Source of the DNA: an uncultured Bacteroidales bacterium
GTDB taxonomy: Bacteria > Bacteroidota > Bacteroidia > Bacteroidales > UBA1715
Length of the DNA: 63,783 bases
Direction: 5' to 3'
NCBI GenBank assembly: GCA_937892155.1
Contig: CALAUG010000014.1
Span: 1-63,783, forward strand
Under the pieces are notes generated by a model that was not told where the DNA came from, made no database searches, and saw nothing but the letters and a program-made list of their open reading frames with translations. Positions within the stretch are counted from its first letter, which is position 1. Each line of letters opens with the position of its first letter. Shown one piece after another: positions 63,682 through 63,783 of this stretch. The position numbers and the translations under genes are program-made.

Positions 63682-63756
63682 GGTGCCCGTAGTTCAGCTG
63701 GTTAGAGCGTCAGATTGTGGTTCTGAATGTCGAGGGTTCGAATCCCTCCGGGCACC
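63682..63756 (+). tRNA. tRNA-His (anticodon GTG)
   Basis: Acceptor GTGCCCG/CGGGCAC with the extra G(-1) at 63682 facing discriminator C at 63756, unique to tRNA-His. Anticodon stem TCAGA/TCTGA with loop TTGTGGT gives GTG. T arm GAGGGTTCGAATCCCTC is intact. The last 27 bases of the window hold nothing else. Confidence 0.97.
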
Positions 63757-63783
63757 CATAGGAAAAGGGAGAATGCAGTTCTC

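Noticed and set aside
1..63783. CRISPR arrays, rRNA genes, insertion sequences, attachment sites or a replication origin
   Set aside because: Looked for repeated 25-40-base units with spacers, transposase motifs, terminal inverted repeats with target duplications and DnaA-box clusters; none seen.

Overview
The window is ordinary chromosome from a member of the Bacteroidota, most likely an AT-rich, T9SS-positive member of the Bacteroidales. The evidence is: promoters of the TTTG-N19-21-TANNTTTG type and no clear Shine-Dalgarno sites; a FeoA-FeoB fusion; the rpmB-rpmG-DUF4295-ftsY cluster; a ubiE-porT pair; a four-gene glycogen operon; and lipoproteins and giant surface proteins typical of the phylum. 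I see no prophage, insertion sequence, CRISPR array or rRNA.

Layout. 1-13.6 kb (minus strand) is the accessory-looking part: the first 2,515 codons of a giant exported surface protein that runs off the left edge, a second exported protein with a predicted beta-solenoid, and a TPR/SpoIIE-phosphatase membrane protein. The two surface genes share a duplicated promoter and 5' leader with two stem-loops, one of which shows compensatory base changes. 13.9-17.1 kb (plus): rocD, rpmB, rpmG, a DUF4295 ribosome-associated gene and ftsY. 17.1-27.2 kb: anmK, a RecB/AddA-like helicase-nuclease, an acyl-CoA synthetase, a thioesterase, a lipoprotein, trigger factor and tRNA-Leu. 27.4-34.8 kb (minus): glycogen operon in the order debranching enzyme, GT4 glycosyltransferase, GH57 enzyme with a histone-like tail, glycogen phosphorylase. 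34.9-40.7 kb: Bor-like lipoprotein, lepA, then ubiE-porT-FAD oxidoreductase. 40.8-46.5 kb: secreted PL14-like lyase, TSCPD protein, GH43-like hydrolase and an acyltransferase whose upstream region carries a large structured element. 46.9-55 kb: feoAB, argH, an M20 deacylase, a queuosine-precursor-type transporter and a GH65 phosphorylase. 55-63.8 kb: initiator tRNA, FGE-like and WG-repeat exported proteins, DUF6427-purD-SPOR operon, serS, rpmA/rplU, a YwqK-like lipoprotein and tRNA-His.

How the genes fit together. PorT is a component needed for the type IX secretion system, which would export the giant surface protein. The glycogen operon with the GH65 phosphorylase suggests storage and phosphorolytic use of alpha-glucans. 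The PL14-like and GH43-like proteins suggest use or remodelling of external polysaccharide. rocD, argH and the M20 enzyme belong to arginine/ornithine metabolism.

The items most worth a second look are the duplicated leader with covarying 5'-terminal hairpin (7.5 and 11.1 kb), the nested and crossing inverted repeats upstream of the acyltransferase (46.54-46.72 kb), the lysine-rich tail on GH57, the Bor/K-E linker/Tudor-like lipoprotein, the cysteine cluster in FeoAB, the variant initiator tRNA, and three convergent gene pairs that each overlap by exactly four bases through their stop codons. All family assignments come from reading motifs by eye; no database search was run.
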